Origin: Enteractinococcus coprophilus
Lineage (GTDB): Bacteria > Actinomycetota > Actinomycetes > Actinomycetales > Micrococcaceae
Length of the DNA stretch: 64,000 nucleotides
NCBI RefSeq assembly: GCF_006716305.1
Contig: NZ_VFOU01000002.1
Span: 558,001-622,000 of the forward strand
Reading direction: 5' to 3'
This document shows, in pieces, positions 16,901 to 25,902 of this stretch. Made by a program: the position numbers and the translations under genes. The notes beneath the pieces were generated by a model. The model did no database searches and was not told the DNA's origin. It saw nothing but the letters and a program-made list of their open reading frames with translations. Numbering within the stretch: position 1 is the first letter of the stretch; each line of letters opens with the position of its first letter.

Positions 16901-17914
16901 CTATCGAGTGACCGGAAAATCGGGCGCAGAGACATCATACTCGGAGATTTCTGCTGCTTCGTCTTTATCAAGACCTAAAAGAGCCTCTAAGACTTGAGCT
17001 TTTTTCTCTGCCTGATCGCTATTACCCCACATCACCATTTTTCCTGAACTAAGCTCTAGCTCTATCGAATCGATGGAGGTCCCTGAGGCGGCACGTACTT
17101 GCTCCCGTAGGTCTTCTGGTAGTGAGCCCAGCACCGCCGTGATGGTATCGAAGACCTCTTGATCTGTAACATCAGATGCCGAAGCGACCACAGGAAGATC
17201 AAACTCTTGAGCCCTTTTGGATGGGATTTCGGCAAGTTCGGTACCTTCGTCGGAAAACACGACATATTGTTTGCCGCTGGGACTCATAGCAATGGGCTTG
17301 TGCTCATGAACAATGACCACGATCCCGTGAGGTGGCTCGGCACGTAAGGTCACATGATCAACCGCGGGGTTATCAGCAAAAAGTTCGGTTACCTTACGGT
17401 CCGTGACCTGGGGCAGCGGTATCCCGACGAGGCCGGTGGTGCGTTCCTCAGCCTCGGACTGGGCAACCAGGTCTAGTCCCTCATGAGAGACATCTTCGAT
17501 GGCCAGAATCGGGCTGAAGTACAAAATTGCCCAGCCAGCGGTCAGGAACGTCAGGATGATACCGGTCCATATCCACAGGACTTTGCGACGTTTCGCTTTG
17601 CGGTGTTCTGGGCTCGGTGGCAGTTCGAGCACGATGTGATCATCGGGCGCGGGATTTGAGGGTTTCGCCGTTGATCGCGGGACTGCATTGGTCTGCTTGG
17701 CCTTGGGTCGAGCCGGTTTTTTACGGGATTTCTTTTGCTTCGCAGGTGTTACCGTGTCGTCGTCAATCGGATCAAGATTTGTTTCGGTGACGGTTTTCTG
17801 GTCGCTATGCAATGGTCGCTCGACCGAAATAGATTTCACAGGTTTTTTCTCAGTAAGTCCCGGGTACTTCTTGGTGACTTCCTGAGGTTGCTTATCTGAT
17901 GGCGATTTGGACAT
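16901..17914 (-). CDS. ftsQ: Divisome protein FtsQ
   Basis: Bitopic divisome scaffold. A long charged, Lys/Pro-rich cytoplasmic N-terminus (about 110 residues) precedes one membrane helix (WIWTGIILTFLTAGWAILYF), then a POTRA-like region starting IEDVSHEGLD and the FtsQ domain with LPQVTDRKVTELF and HEHKPIAM. About 337 residues. An in-frame GTG two codons upstream (17918-17920) is an alternative start; neither start has a clear Shine-Dalgarno, and the gene begins directly after the murC stop, so coupled translation is likely. Confidence 0.92.
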   Translation of the reverse strand: MSKSPSDKQPQEVTKKYPGLTEKKPVKSISVERPLHSDQKTVTETNLDPIDDDTVTPAKQKKSRKKPARPKAKQTNAVPRSTAKPSNPAPDDHIVLELPPSPEHRKAKRRKVLWIWTGIILTFLTAGWAILYFSPILAIEDVSHEGLDLVAQSEAEERTTGLVGIPLPQVTDRKVTELFADNPAVDHVTLRAEPPHGIVVIVHEHKPIAMSPSGKQYVVFSDEGTELAEIPSKRAQEFDLPVVASASDVTDQEVFDTITAVLGSLPEDLREQVRAASGTSIDSIELELSSGKMVMWGNSDQAEKKAQVLEALLGLDKDEAAEISEYDVSAPDFPVTR

Positions 17915-17920
17915 AAACAC

Positions 17921-19429
17921 TTAGTGGTTACGGTGATCGAGACCGACCAGAATATCGTCGATCAGCTGATTGACGTCTCCTGCACCAAGGGTCAGGATGA
18001 TGTCACCCGGCGTGGCGGTCTGAACGACGGACGCCACCGCGTGTTGTCGTGAAGCTACTTGCGTGGCATGTGGGTCTCGAGTCTTAAGCTCATCAGACAG
18101 TTGCTCGGTGATCAATTCTGCGGTCACGCCATCAATCGGGGTTTCACGCGCTCGATAAATGTCCAGCACCCGACAGGTCGAGGCATTCGATAAAGCTGTG
18201 GCAAACTCTGTGGCGAAATCTTGAGTGCGCGAGTACAAATGCGGTTGGAAGATCACATGTACTTTATTGCCACCAGCCATTGCGTTGGCCGCAGTGATCG
18301 CGGCGGTGACCTCGGTGGGATGATGCGCATAATCATCATATACACGGACATCATTGACTGTGCCGTGATGTTCAAAGCGTCGCGCCGACCCGGTAAACGA
18401 CGCGAGCCCCTGAGCGGCTGCGTCGGCCGGTATACCGGCGATGACTGCAGCTAAGAGCACCCCTGCGGCATTGAGCGCGTTATGGGTTCCAGGGGTTGCC
18501 AGACGAATCACCTGGTAGTTGCCATCGGCAAATCGGTAGGTCACCTGCTGACCGGTGCCCGATAGATCTGGCTGAATATCGGTGATAGCTAGGTCCAGCC
18601 GCTGTTCGTGAGTGTTGATAGTGCCAGATGGGTTCATACTCGTGAGCAAACCGTAGGTATACACCTTGGCGCGCGGAGACTCAACGGTGGCCGCATCACG
18701 GTGTCGTTGCCCCAGTGCAGCCGCCCCCGGGTCATCAGCGCATATGATGAGCGCCCCGTCAGGCCGAATGCGGTTGGCAAAGTCTGTGAACACCTGGTGG
18801 ACGGCTGCCTCGGTACCGTAGTAGTCCAGGTGATCAGCCTCGATATTCGTGACAATAGAGATGTCGGGGGTGTAGTTCAGCAGCGAGCCATCAGATTCGT
18901 CGGCTTCTGCGATGAACCACTCCCCTGCACCGTGGTCTGCATTCGTGCCAAGATTGGCGATCGCTGCTCCCACGGCGTAGGAGGGTTCGTAGCCAGCGGA
19001 GGCAAATGTCACAGCTGCCATCGAAGAGGTCGTGGTCTTGCCATGGGTGCCAGCAACCGTCAGCACTTTTTTGCCCTCCATCGCGGCAGCAAGTCCTTGG
19101 GAACGGTGATAAATCGGTATCCCGGCAGCTTCTGCGGCTTGACGTTCCGGATTATCGGGGCCAGCCACAGTCGAGGCGATAATGACATCGATGGGATGAC
19201 CGCTATCGGCTTCCGCGCGTGCGATATTCTCAGCAGCGTATCCTACATACAGCGTGGCGCCTTGATCCCGAAGTTGGTCCATGACCGGAAGATCTTTCGC
19301 ATCGGTTCCGGTAACAGTGATCCCGCGAGCAGCAAAGATTCGGGCGATCCCGGAGACTCCGACTCCCCCGACGCCAAGAAAATGAGCATGGGTGATGTCG
19401 TGCAGAGCAGGAATAACAGATGTAGTCAT
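17921..19429 (-). CDS. murC: UDP-N-acetylmuramate-L-alanine ligase
   Basis: Adds L-Ala to UDP-MurNAc, the first step of stem-peptide assembly. The 502-residue protein shows the N-terminal dinucleotide-like loop LGVGGVGVSGIARI, the ATP P-loop AGTHGKTTTSSM (about residue 120), the DESDGSLL segment, and the central-domain motif VYDDYAHHPTEV. Start overlaps the murG stop by 4 bp. Confidence 0.97.
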   Translation of the reverse strand: MTTSVIPALHDITHAHFLGVGGVGVSGIARIFAARGITVTGTDAKDLPVMDQLRDQGATLYVGYAAENIARAEADSGHPIDVIIASTVAGPDNPERQAAEAAGIPIYHRSQGLAAAMEGKKVLTVAGTHGKTTTSSMAAVTFASAGYEPSYAVGAAIANLGTNADHGAGEWFIAEADESDGSLLNYTPDISIVTNIEADHLDYYGTEAAVHQVFTDFANRIRPDGALIICADDPGAAALGQRHRDAATVESPRAKVYTYGLLTSMNPSGTINTHEQRLDLAITDIQPDLSGTGQQVTYRFADGNYQVIRLATPGTHNALNAAGVLLAAVIAGIPADAAAQGLASFTGSARRFEHHGTVNDVRVYDDYAHHPTEVTAAITAANAMAGGNKVHVIFQPHLYSRTQDFATEFATALSNASTCRVLDIYRARETPIDGVTAELITEQLSDELKTRDPHATQVASRQHAVASVVQTATPGDIILTLGAGDVNQLIDDILVGLDHRNH

Positions 19430-20541
19430 CGAGCGACTTTCGTTTCGGAAATGATGCGAACCATAGTCTCGGCGGCTTCGGTGATGCCGAAGTTCTTAGC
19501 GGTCTGGGCCATGTATTCCAGCCGTGCCTCGTCTTGTAGGAGATTCGGCAAACGGGTGGCGACCCACTGCGAAGTGAAATCCTTATCTGGTACGACTACA
19601 GCCGCCCCAGATTCACGCAAGCTGGCGGCATTGAGTTCTTGTTCTCCATTGCCCACCGGCAACGGCACCAACACGGATGGCAGGCCAATCGCCGCGATTT
19701 CATGGACCGTGCCTCCACCTGCGCGAGCAACAATGAGGTCAGCGGCTTGGTAGACCCTTGACAAACCGTCGATATATTCCACTTGGACATACCCAGGTTT
19801 CTCAATCCGGTTGCCGACCTCGTCGGTAATGGTCTTATCGCGGCCGGTGAGATGCAGGATTTGTGCGCCGGTTTCCAAGAGGTCATCAAGTGCACCAGCT
19901 ATAGCCGCGTTAATATTTTGCGCCCCGGACGATCCCCCGGTGACCACCAAAGTTGTTTTATCGGGGTCTAGGCCCAGCGAACGGCGGGCTTCATGCCGCA
20001 TGGTAGGGCCTATCGGGAGCTGGGAGATTTCGCTGCGTAGCGGCATGCCGACATGGATCGCCCCTGGGAGGTCGGTATTTTCAAAAGCGCAGGCGACCAC
20101 CGTGGCAAACCGGGCCGCGAGTTTGTTGGCTAGTCCCGGACGCGCATTACCTTCGTGGACGATGACGGGTATCTTTTCGGCTCGCGCTGCCAGATATACC
20201 GGGGTTGCGGCGTAGCCTCCAACGCCGACAACCACCTGGGTTTGGTGTTCGCGTAAAAGTTTTCGGGCCTGTTTGATCGCGGTACGGAGTCGAAACGGTA
20301 GCGATACAAGATCGATGGAGACGCTGCGCGGCATGGGCACTTTTTCAATGGTGGCAAACTCGTATCCGGCATCCGGAATCAGGGTAGCCTCCATACCTTC
20401 GGCTGTCCCGATCATCAAAATGTTCACGTCGATGTCAGTGTCTTGATAACTGCGGTTTAGTGTCTCAGCCATGGCCAGCATGGGTGTCACGTGGCCTGCT
20501 GTGCCACCGCCGCAAAAGACTACGTTCATGGTCGTATTCAT
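19426..20541 (-). CDS. murG: UDP-GlcNAc:lipid I GlcNAc transferase
   Basis: Makes lipid II from lipid I at the inner face of the membrane. 371 residues, GT-B fold. Motifs: CGGGTAGHVTPMLA near the N-terminus (pyrophosphate loop), HEGNARPGLANKLAA, VTGGSSGAQNIN in the C-terminal domain, and the donor-site ARAGGGTVHEIAAIG and LPVGNGEQELNA. Start overlaps the ftsW stop by 4 bp. Confidence 0.97.
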   Translation of the reverse strand: MNTTMNVVFCGGGTAGHVTPMLAMAETLNRSYQDTDIDVNILMIGTAEGMEATLIPDAGYEFATIEKVPMPRSVSIDLVSLPFRLRTAIKQARKLLREHQTQVVVGVGGYAATPVYLAARAEKIPVIVHEGNARPGLANKLAARFATVVACAFENTDLPGAIHVGMPLRSEISQLPIGPTMRHEARRSLGLDPDKTTLVVTGGSSGAQNINAAIAGALDDLLETGAQILHLTGRDKTITDEVGNRIEKPGYVQVEYIDGLSRVYQAADLIVARAGGGTVHEIAAIGLPSVLVPLPVGNGEQELNAASLRESGAAVVVPDKDFTSQWVATRLPNLLQDEARLEYMAQTAKNFGITEAAETMVRIISETKVAR

Positions 20542-21755
20542 TGTCTCGATTGTACGCTTTCTTTGACCTTGGGTTCGGTGGTCACAGACTGGGTGTTGTG
20601 TTGAAGTTCGTGGGCCTGGTGGCGGGCGAATGATAGGACGACACCGACGGCGAGAATAGCCATCAGCAACGCTGAACCGCCCGCCGAAATAAATGGCAGC
20701 GGCACACCAATGACTGGCAGTAGACCAGTGACCATAGCAATGTTCATGAAGGCCTGTCCTAGCAACCAGGTCATGATGGCACCGGTGGCAATCCGTACGA
20801 AATGATCGGTCGTATTATATGCAACTCGGAACATGCCCAGGCCCAACGTGATAAATAATCCGATAACAAGCAAGGCGCCTAGTAAACCGAGTTCTTCGCC
20901 AAGCACGGTGAAGATAAAGTCGTTGCCGGCTTCTGGAATGTATGACCATTTCTGTCGTGATTGCCCCAACCCAAGACCAAACCAACCGCCCGAGGCTAAG
21001 GCAAAGATCCCTTGTTCATATTGGTAACAGGGGTCTGCCGGGTGATCACACTGACCTAGCCAGGCTTGAATACGTAACATGCGGTTCGACGACATCATGG
21101 TCAGAATTGCCACGACGAGCAGTCCGCCAGCCGCGGTGGCCAATAGGTACATCCCTCGCATGCCACCCAGATAGAGAACCACGGCGATGATCATCGACAA
21201 GATCAGTACGGTACCCAGGTCACGGCCTGCGCCAATCAACACGACGAGCAGTGCGCCGAAGGGAAATACCACCGGTACCAGTAGGTCTTTACCATAGGCG
21301 GTGTATTTGAGTTTTTGGCTTAGTGCAAAGGCAGCCCACACGCTAAAGGCCAGTTTGGCTGCTTCGGCGGGTTGGAAAGAAAAGCCTGCGACTCGAATCC
21401 AGTTGCGGTTACCGTTAATCTCGACACCAAGCGGGGTAAAAACTAACAACAACAGGAAAATTGAAGCAAACAACATGACCACTGCCAGTTTGTGATAAGT
21501 CGTCCGGCGCCATTTGCCCATCCAGAACAACAGGATAATCCCGATGACAGCGTAGAGCCCCTGGGAGCGCAGGGACGAAAACGACCCGGCCCCACCGATG
21601 TATTCGACCGACGACGCCGATAACACCATGATGACACCGATGAACGTCAGTGCCAGGGTGGGACCCAGAATCATCCAGTAGGCGGATTTCGTAGAATGCT
21701 TACCGGTCAACCAATCCCAGACACGAGCTGCGGGAGGTACGGGACCTTGGGTCAT
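20538..21755 (-). CDS. ftsW: SEDS peptidoglycan polymerase FtsW
   Basis: Septal glycosyltransferase partner of FtsI. 405 residues with about ten membrane helices. SEDS signatures: NRNWIRVAGFSFQPAEAAKL (a key loop), GAGRDLGTVLIL, and the C-terminal GLLPVIGVPLPFISAGGSAL. Position between murD and murG is standard. The C-terminal tail is short and hydrophilic. Confidence 0.96.
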   Translation of the reverse strand: MTQGPVPPAARVWDWLTGKHSTKSAYWMILGPTLALTFIGVIMVLSASSVEYIGGAGSFSSLRSQGLYAVIGIILLFWMGKWRRTTYHKLAVVMLFASIFLLLLVFTPLGVEINGNRNWIRVAGFSFQPAEAAKLAFSVWAAFALSQKLKYTAYGKDLLVPVVFPFGALLVVLIGAGRDLGTVLILSMIIAVVLYLGGMRGMYLLATAAGGLLVVAILTMMSSNRMLRIQAWLGQCDHPADPCYQYEQGIFALASGGWFGLGLGQSRQKWSYIPEAGNDFIFTVLGEELGLLGALLVIGLFITLGLGMFRVAYNTTDHFVRIATGAIMTWLLGQAFMNIAMVTGLLPVIGVPLPFISAGGSALLMAILAVGVVLSFARHQAHELQHNTQSVTTEPKVKESVQSRQ

Positions 21756-21779
21756 GTCGTGCTCCTGGTGCTTGTGGCT

Positions 21780-23300
21780 TTAGTGTCCTGGATAGTTCAG
21801 ATCGGCTAACAACTGGGCAATGGCTTCGGTGAACTTTTCACCGCGCACATTGTAGTTTTCGAACTGGTCCATCGATGCGGCGGCGGGTGATAGTAAGACC
21901 GTGTCATGTGGTTCGGCTAGCTGGTGGGCCAAACGTACGACGTGGTGCATGACCGCTGCTCCGTCTGCAAAATCCACTGTAGTGTGTTTGAGGTAATCAG
22001 CGTGTATCGGCACTTCAGGCGCGTGTCGCTGTAACGCTTCGATTATGGGTTGCTGGTCGCTCCCGATTAAGATAACCGCCTTGAGATGCGACTTGTGAGT
22101 TTGTACCAGGTGCTCATAAGACGCCCCTTTGGACAAACCACCGGCAATCCAGATAATCGGATCATAGGTTGCCAAGGCCGCATCCGTAGCATGCGGATTG
22201 GTGCCTTTTGAGTCGTTGACCCACAATACGTCATGAAAATGCGCAACGGCTTGGATACGGTGTGGTTCTGGTTCGTAACTGCGAAGACCAGCTTGTACAG
22301 CGGCTGGTTCCACGCCCACGGCTCGGACCAGGGCAGCGGCTGCTAACGCGTTGAAGACCATGTGCTTCGGCGCGGGATTCCCGATGTCAGCAAACTGTGC
22401 GAGTTCGAGAGCTTGTGTGGCGCGGTTTGCAAGATACGCCCGGTCCACCAACAAATCATCAACGACACCGAGCATCGAGCGCTGTGGGGTATCTGTGGTG
22501 ATACCAATCGCACGGCACCCCTCAAGGACGTCGGCGTCTTCCACCATGCGTATGGTCATGGGTTCGTCGTCGTTATAAATTGCCGCGATGCGAGTGTTCT
22601 CGTATATCTTGGCCTTGGCCGCTGCGTAGTTGTCGAAACCGCCGTGCCAATCCAGATGGTCTTCCGCTAGGTTCAACACCACGGATGCTTCAGGTTCGAC
22701 GTGGTGTAGCCAGTGCAACTGGAAGGAAGACAATTCAACGATCAGCAAGTCAAAGCCGTCCGGATATCGAATCGCATCCAGAATCGGTCTGCCAACATTG
22801 CCAACCGCTACAGCGTCTAGCCCTTGTGCCCGGGCCATTGATTGCGCCATGGTAGCCACAGTCGTTTTGCCGTTTGTACCGGTGAGTACGACCCATTGTG
22901 CGGTGCGCCTGCCTTCACGCTGGCGCACGCGCCAGGCGAATTCTACGTCTCCCCAAATCGGGATGCCAGCGGCTTGGGCTGCGATGAGGACCGGGTTATC
23001 TGGACGCCATCCCGGCGATGTGATGACCAGGTCGATCTTGTCGCCTATCAGGTGTGCATCCGGTAGTCCCTGCACGGCGTGGGCGCCCAATTGCACCTCC
23101 TTGACACCTACGATCTTCAAGGTGTCAGCAGCTTGGCGATTGGCCTGGGTATCTTTGCCGTCCACAACGAGGACGTCAGCGCCGAGTTCGGCTAATGTAT
23201 CGGCGACAGAGAAACCAGTTACTCCAAGCCCGGTGACCACAACGGATAGGTGACTCCAGTCGGCGTCCCAGGTGGTGAGGTTATCGAGGTTGGTATTCAT
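21780..23300 (-). CDS. murD: UDP-N-acetylmuramoyl-L-alanine-D-glutamate ligase
   Basis: Adds D-Glu to UDP-MurNAc-L-Ala. 506 residues: N-terminal Rossmann-like domain (VVVTGLGVTGFSVADTL), ATP P-loop LTGTNGKTTVATM, LNLAEDHLDWHGG, the carbamylated-lysine-type central motifs, and DSKGTNPHATDAAL in the C-terminal region. The start MNTNLDNLTTWD at 23300 overlaps the mraY stop by 4 bp (ATGA) and was chosen over a spurious 33-codon upstream extension that runs inside mraY. Confidence 0.97.
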   Translation of the reverse strand: MNTNLDNLTTWDADWSHLSVVVTGLGVTGFSVADTLAELGADVLVVDGKDTQANRQAADTLKIVGVKEVQLGAHAVQGLPDAHLIGDKIDLVITSPGWRPDNPVLIAAQAAGIPIWGDVEFAWRVRQREGRRTAQWVVLTGTNGKTTVATMAQSMARAQGLDAVAVGNVGRPILDAIRYPDGFDLLIVELSSFQLHWLHHVEPEASVVLNLAEDHLDWHGGFDNYAAAKAKIYENTRIAAIYNDDEPMTIRMVEDADVLEGCRAIGITTDTPQRSMLGVVDDLLVDRAYLANRATQALELAQFADIGNPAPKHMVFNALAAAALVRAVGVEPAAVQAGLRSYEPEPHRIQAVAHFHDVLWVNDSKGTNPHATDAALATYDPIIWIAGGLSKGASYEHLVQTHKSHLKAVILIGSDQQPIIEALQRHAPEVPIHADYLKHTTVDFADGAAVMHHVVRLAHQLAEPHDTVLLSPAAASMDQFENYNVRGEKFTEAIAQLLADLNYPGH

Positions 23301-24400
23301 CGAAGGATCACCCATTCGGTGTAAAACAAGGCCAGTGCAGCGACCACAAAGGCTAGGCCGATGAGCCAAAATCGGACGACGACGGTCACTTCTGCCCACC
23401 CTTTGAGCTCAAAGTGGTGCTGAAGGGGCGCCATCAGGAAGACGCGTTTGCCGCCGGAAATCTTGAAGTACCCAACCTGGATGATGACCGACAATGCGAT
23501 AATAACCATCAGCCCGGCCAGAACTACCAGCAAGACTTGGGTCTTGGAGAAAATGGCGAAGCCGGCCAGCGCACCGCCCAACGCCAGCGAACCGGTGTCT
23601 CCCATAAAGATTTTTGCCGGCGAGGTATTCCACCACAAAAAGCCCATCAATACGCCGGCCAAGATCGAACCGAGCAAGGCAAGATCCATCGGATCTCGGA
23701 CTTCATAACAACCCCCGGAACTTGTGGCACTATAGCAGGATTGATTGGCCTGGAATAAGGTCATGAGGACGTATCCGACGGCTACCATGGCCACGGCACC
23801 AGTTGCCAGGCCGTCGAGCCCGTCAGTGAGGTTGACCGCGTTGGTTGTTGCGGTGGTGATGAGATTCGACCACAGGACAAACAGGATGGCTCCGGTGATC
23901 GTGCCGAAGAACGCGAGATCCCATGAGGTATCCCGGAAGACCGAGATCGCAGTAGATGCCGGAGTCAGGCCGTTTTCGTTCGGAAAATTCAGAGCTAGGA
24001 CGGCGAAGGTAATGCCAACGGCACCTTGGCCAATGATCTTACCTAACGGGGTGAGGCCCAGGGACCGCTGATTCGAGATCTTCATGTAGTCATCAAGAAA
24101 GCCGATAAGACCCATGCCCGCGGTCAGGAATAACAAAAGTAATGCTGACATTGTGATGCCAGAGTTTTCTAACCCGAGCAACATCATGAGCCAATGGGTC
24201 AAGAAATATACGATGACAAAATTTAGCACGATGACCACACCACCCATCGTGGGGGTACCGCGCTTGGTTGCGTGAGTTGTGGGGCCGTCGTCGCGGATAA
24301 TTTGTCCGTATCCACGTTTATTCAACAACCGGATAAACAACGGTGATCCGACGCCGGTGAGTATCACGCCGAGCACGGCGCCGAGGAGTAGTCCAATCAC
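23297..24400 (-). CDS. mraY: Phospho-MurNAc-pentapeptide transferase
   Basis: Integral membrane enzyme that transfers phospho-MurNAc-pentapeptide to undecaprenyl phosphate to give lipid I. 367 residues with about ten helices. Catalytic aspartate motifs are visible: GFLDDYMKI, NAVNLTDGLDGLA and FMGDTGSLALGG, plus the LMAPLQHHFELKGW loop. The GTG start at 24400 (protein begins VIGLLLGAVLG) overlaps the murF stop by 4 bp (GTGA); longer extensions lie inside murF. Confidence 0.97.
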   Translation of the reverse strand: MIGLLLGAVLGVILTGVGSPLFIRLLNKRGYGQIIRDDGPTTHATKRGTPTMGGVVIVLNFVIVYFLTHWLMMLLGLENSGITMSALLLLFLTAGMGLIGFLDDYMKISNQRSLGLTPLGKIIGQGAVGITFAVLALNFPNENGLTPASTAISVFRDTSWDLAFFGTITGAILFVLWSNLITTATTNAVNLTDGLDGLATGAVAMVAVGYVLMTLFQANQSCYSATSSGGCYEVRDPMDLALLGSILAGVLMGFLWWNTSPAKIFMGDTGSLALGGALAGFAIFSKTQVLLVVLAGLMVIIALSVIIQVGYFKISGGKRVFLMAPLQHHFELKGWAEVTVVVRFWLIGLAFVVAALALFYTEWVILR

Positions 24401-25881
24401 TTGCGTTTCTCCTTGTGCGCTACAAGTTGTGCCGTGGTGAGTTGATCGGCGAGCTCCCACAGTCGCGTTCCGTTGGAACCTTTAACAAAGATGATATCGC
24501 CGGGTTCAACGTGCTGTGCTAGCAACTCAAGAGCTTCATCATTCGATAACACGTAATCAACTTCATCGCCCCAGGAGCCTTCGTTGACGGCGCCAGTATA
24601 GAGAGCCCGGGCCGTGGACCCGACCACAACGAGCTGATCGATATTGAGTCGCACGACCACCTCACCCAGCAAAATGTGTTCTTTTGCGTGGGCGTCACCA
24701 AGTTCCAGCATCGGGCCGAGCACGGCCCAGGTGCGTCGTCCGGTGTTGCGACCGAGCATCGCTAGGGTTTTCAGACCGGCACGCATAGATTCTGGGTTGG
24801 CGTTATAGGCGTCGTCAAGAATGGTAATGCCATCAGGACGATCGGTGCGCGCCATGCGGTGGGCCGATGTCGCAGTGATGGTCGGTATGAGAGATGCGAT
24901 CGTGTCGAGAGGAATATCGGCAGCGAAGGCAGCAGTTGCTGCAGCCAAGAGGTTGGTCGTGTGGTGTTCACCGATCAGTTGTGCGGTCACGTCGTAACCG
25001 GTTCGGTCAGCTTCATCAGCGTCGGACCCGAAATACTGCAGCGTGAAGTGCGGGTTTTCGTTTTTGGTGGTAGCCGCGTCCGCGGCATAAACGAGGCGTT
25101 CGCGTTGCGGGGGTGCATACGCAGCCGAGAACCACAGGGTCGAAGCCTGGTCCGGAACACGCTCCGCCATTTCAGCAACGCGAATGTCGTCGGCATTCAG
25201 AACCGCTATGCCGCCGGCTGGCAGGGCCTCGACAATTTCGCCTTTGGTCTGGGCGATGTTGTCAACCGAGCCGAAGGAGGCAGCGTGGGCGGTACCTACG
25301 GTCAGTACGACCGAGATATCTGGGCGGACAATATCCGTCAGTTCGGTGATATTGCCAATGCGGTCGGCACCCATCTCTACGACCAGATACCGGGTATCCA
25401 GTGCAGCGGTAAAAATCGTCAGTGGAACTCCAACTTCACCGTTGTAGGATCCCTGCGGTGCAGTGGTGGGACCCTGAGTAGCGAGCATCGCTGCAAGAGC
25501 GTCCTTGGTCGAGGTCTTGCCAACAGATCCGGTGATCGCTATGACGGTCGTTTCAGAGTGCTCCCGGATTTTATCTACGATGTACCGAGCTAAGTGACCC
25601 ATCGCTTGGGTGGAGTCTTCCACGATGACGGCAGGATCAATGGCCCCTAGCCCGTCCTGAGTCTCGCGTTCTGCCAGGATCAAGGTGGCCCCCGCTTGGC
25701 GGGCTGCGGTGATGAAGTTATGCCCGTCGGTGGTTTGCCCGCGCCTGGCAATAAACAGCGCGCCGGGATTCATCTCCCGGGAGTCGGTATTGGCCGAAGT
25801 CACGACGGAGTTGGGATCAACGGTAGCCGTCAGGCGACCCCCAGTGGCTTCAGCTATCTGGTTCGCATTGAGTTCAATCAT
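24397..25881 (-). CDS. murF: UDP-MurNAc-tripeptide D-Ala-D-Ala ligase
   Basis: Adds D-Ala-D-Ala to complete the UDP-MurNAc pentapeptide. 494 residues with P-loop AITGSVGKTSTKDAL, EMGADRIGNI, GTAHAASFG, LLDDAYNANPESMRA (here ILDDAYNANPES) and a C-terminal VKGSNGTRLWEL loop. Ordinary length. Follows murE by 21 bp and is coupled to mraY downstream. Confidence 0.97.
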   Translation of the reverse strand: MIELNANQIAEATGGRLTATVDPNSVVTSANTDSREMNPGALFIARRGQTTDGHNFITAARQAGATLILAERETQDGLGAIDPAVIVEDSTQAMGHLARYIVDKIREHSETTVIAITGSVGKTSTKDALAAMLATQGPTTAPQGSYNGEVGVPLTIFTAALDTRYLVVEMGADRIGNITELTDIVRPDISVVLTVGTAHAASFGSVDNIAQTKGEIVEALPAGGIAVLNADDIRVAEMAERVPDQASTLWFSAAYAPPQRERLVYAADAATTKNENPHFTLQYFGSDADEADRTGYDVTAQLIGEHHTTNLLAAATAAFAADIPLDTIASLIPTITATSAHRMARTDRPDGITILDDAYNANPESMRAGLKTLAMLGRNTGRRTWAVLGPMLELGDAHAKEHILLGEVVVRLNIDQLVVVGSTARALYTGAVNEGSWGDEVDYVLSNDEALELLAQHVEPGDIIFVKGSNGTRLWELADQLTTAQLVAHKEKRK

Positions 25882-25902
25882 GTCGCATTTGACCTTACCG
25901 TT

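Noticed and set aside
18608-19753. 381-codon open frame on the plus strand across murC/murG
   Set aside because: Antisense to two intact essential genes, no family resemblance, no ribosome-binding site; an artefact of codon bias.
24859-25593. 244-codon plus-strand open frame within murF
   Set aside because: Shadow of murF with low-complexity Arg/Gly/Ser composition and no recognisable motif.
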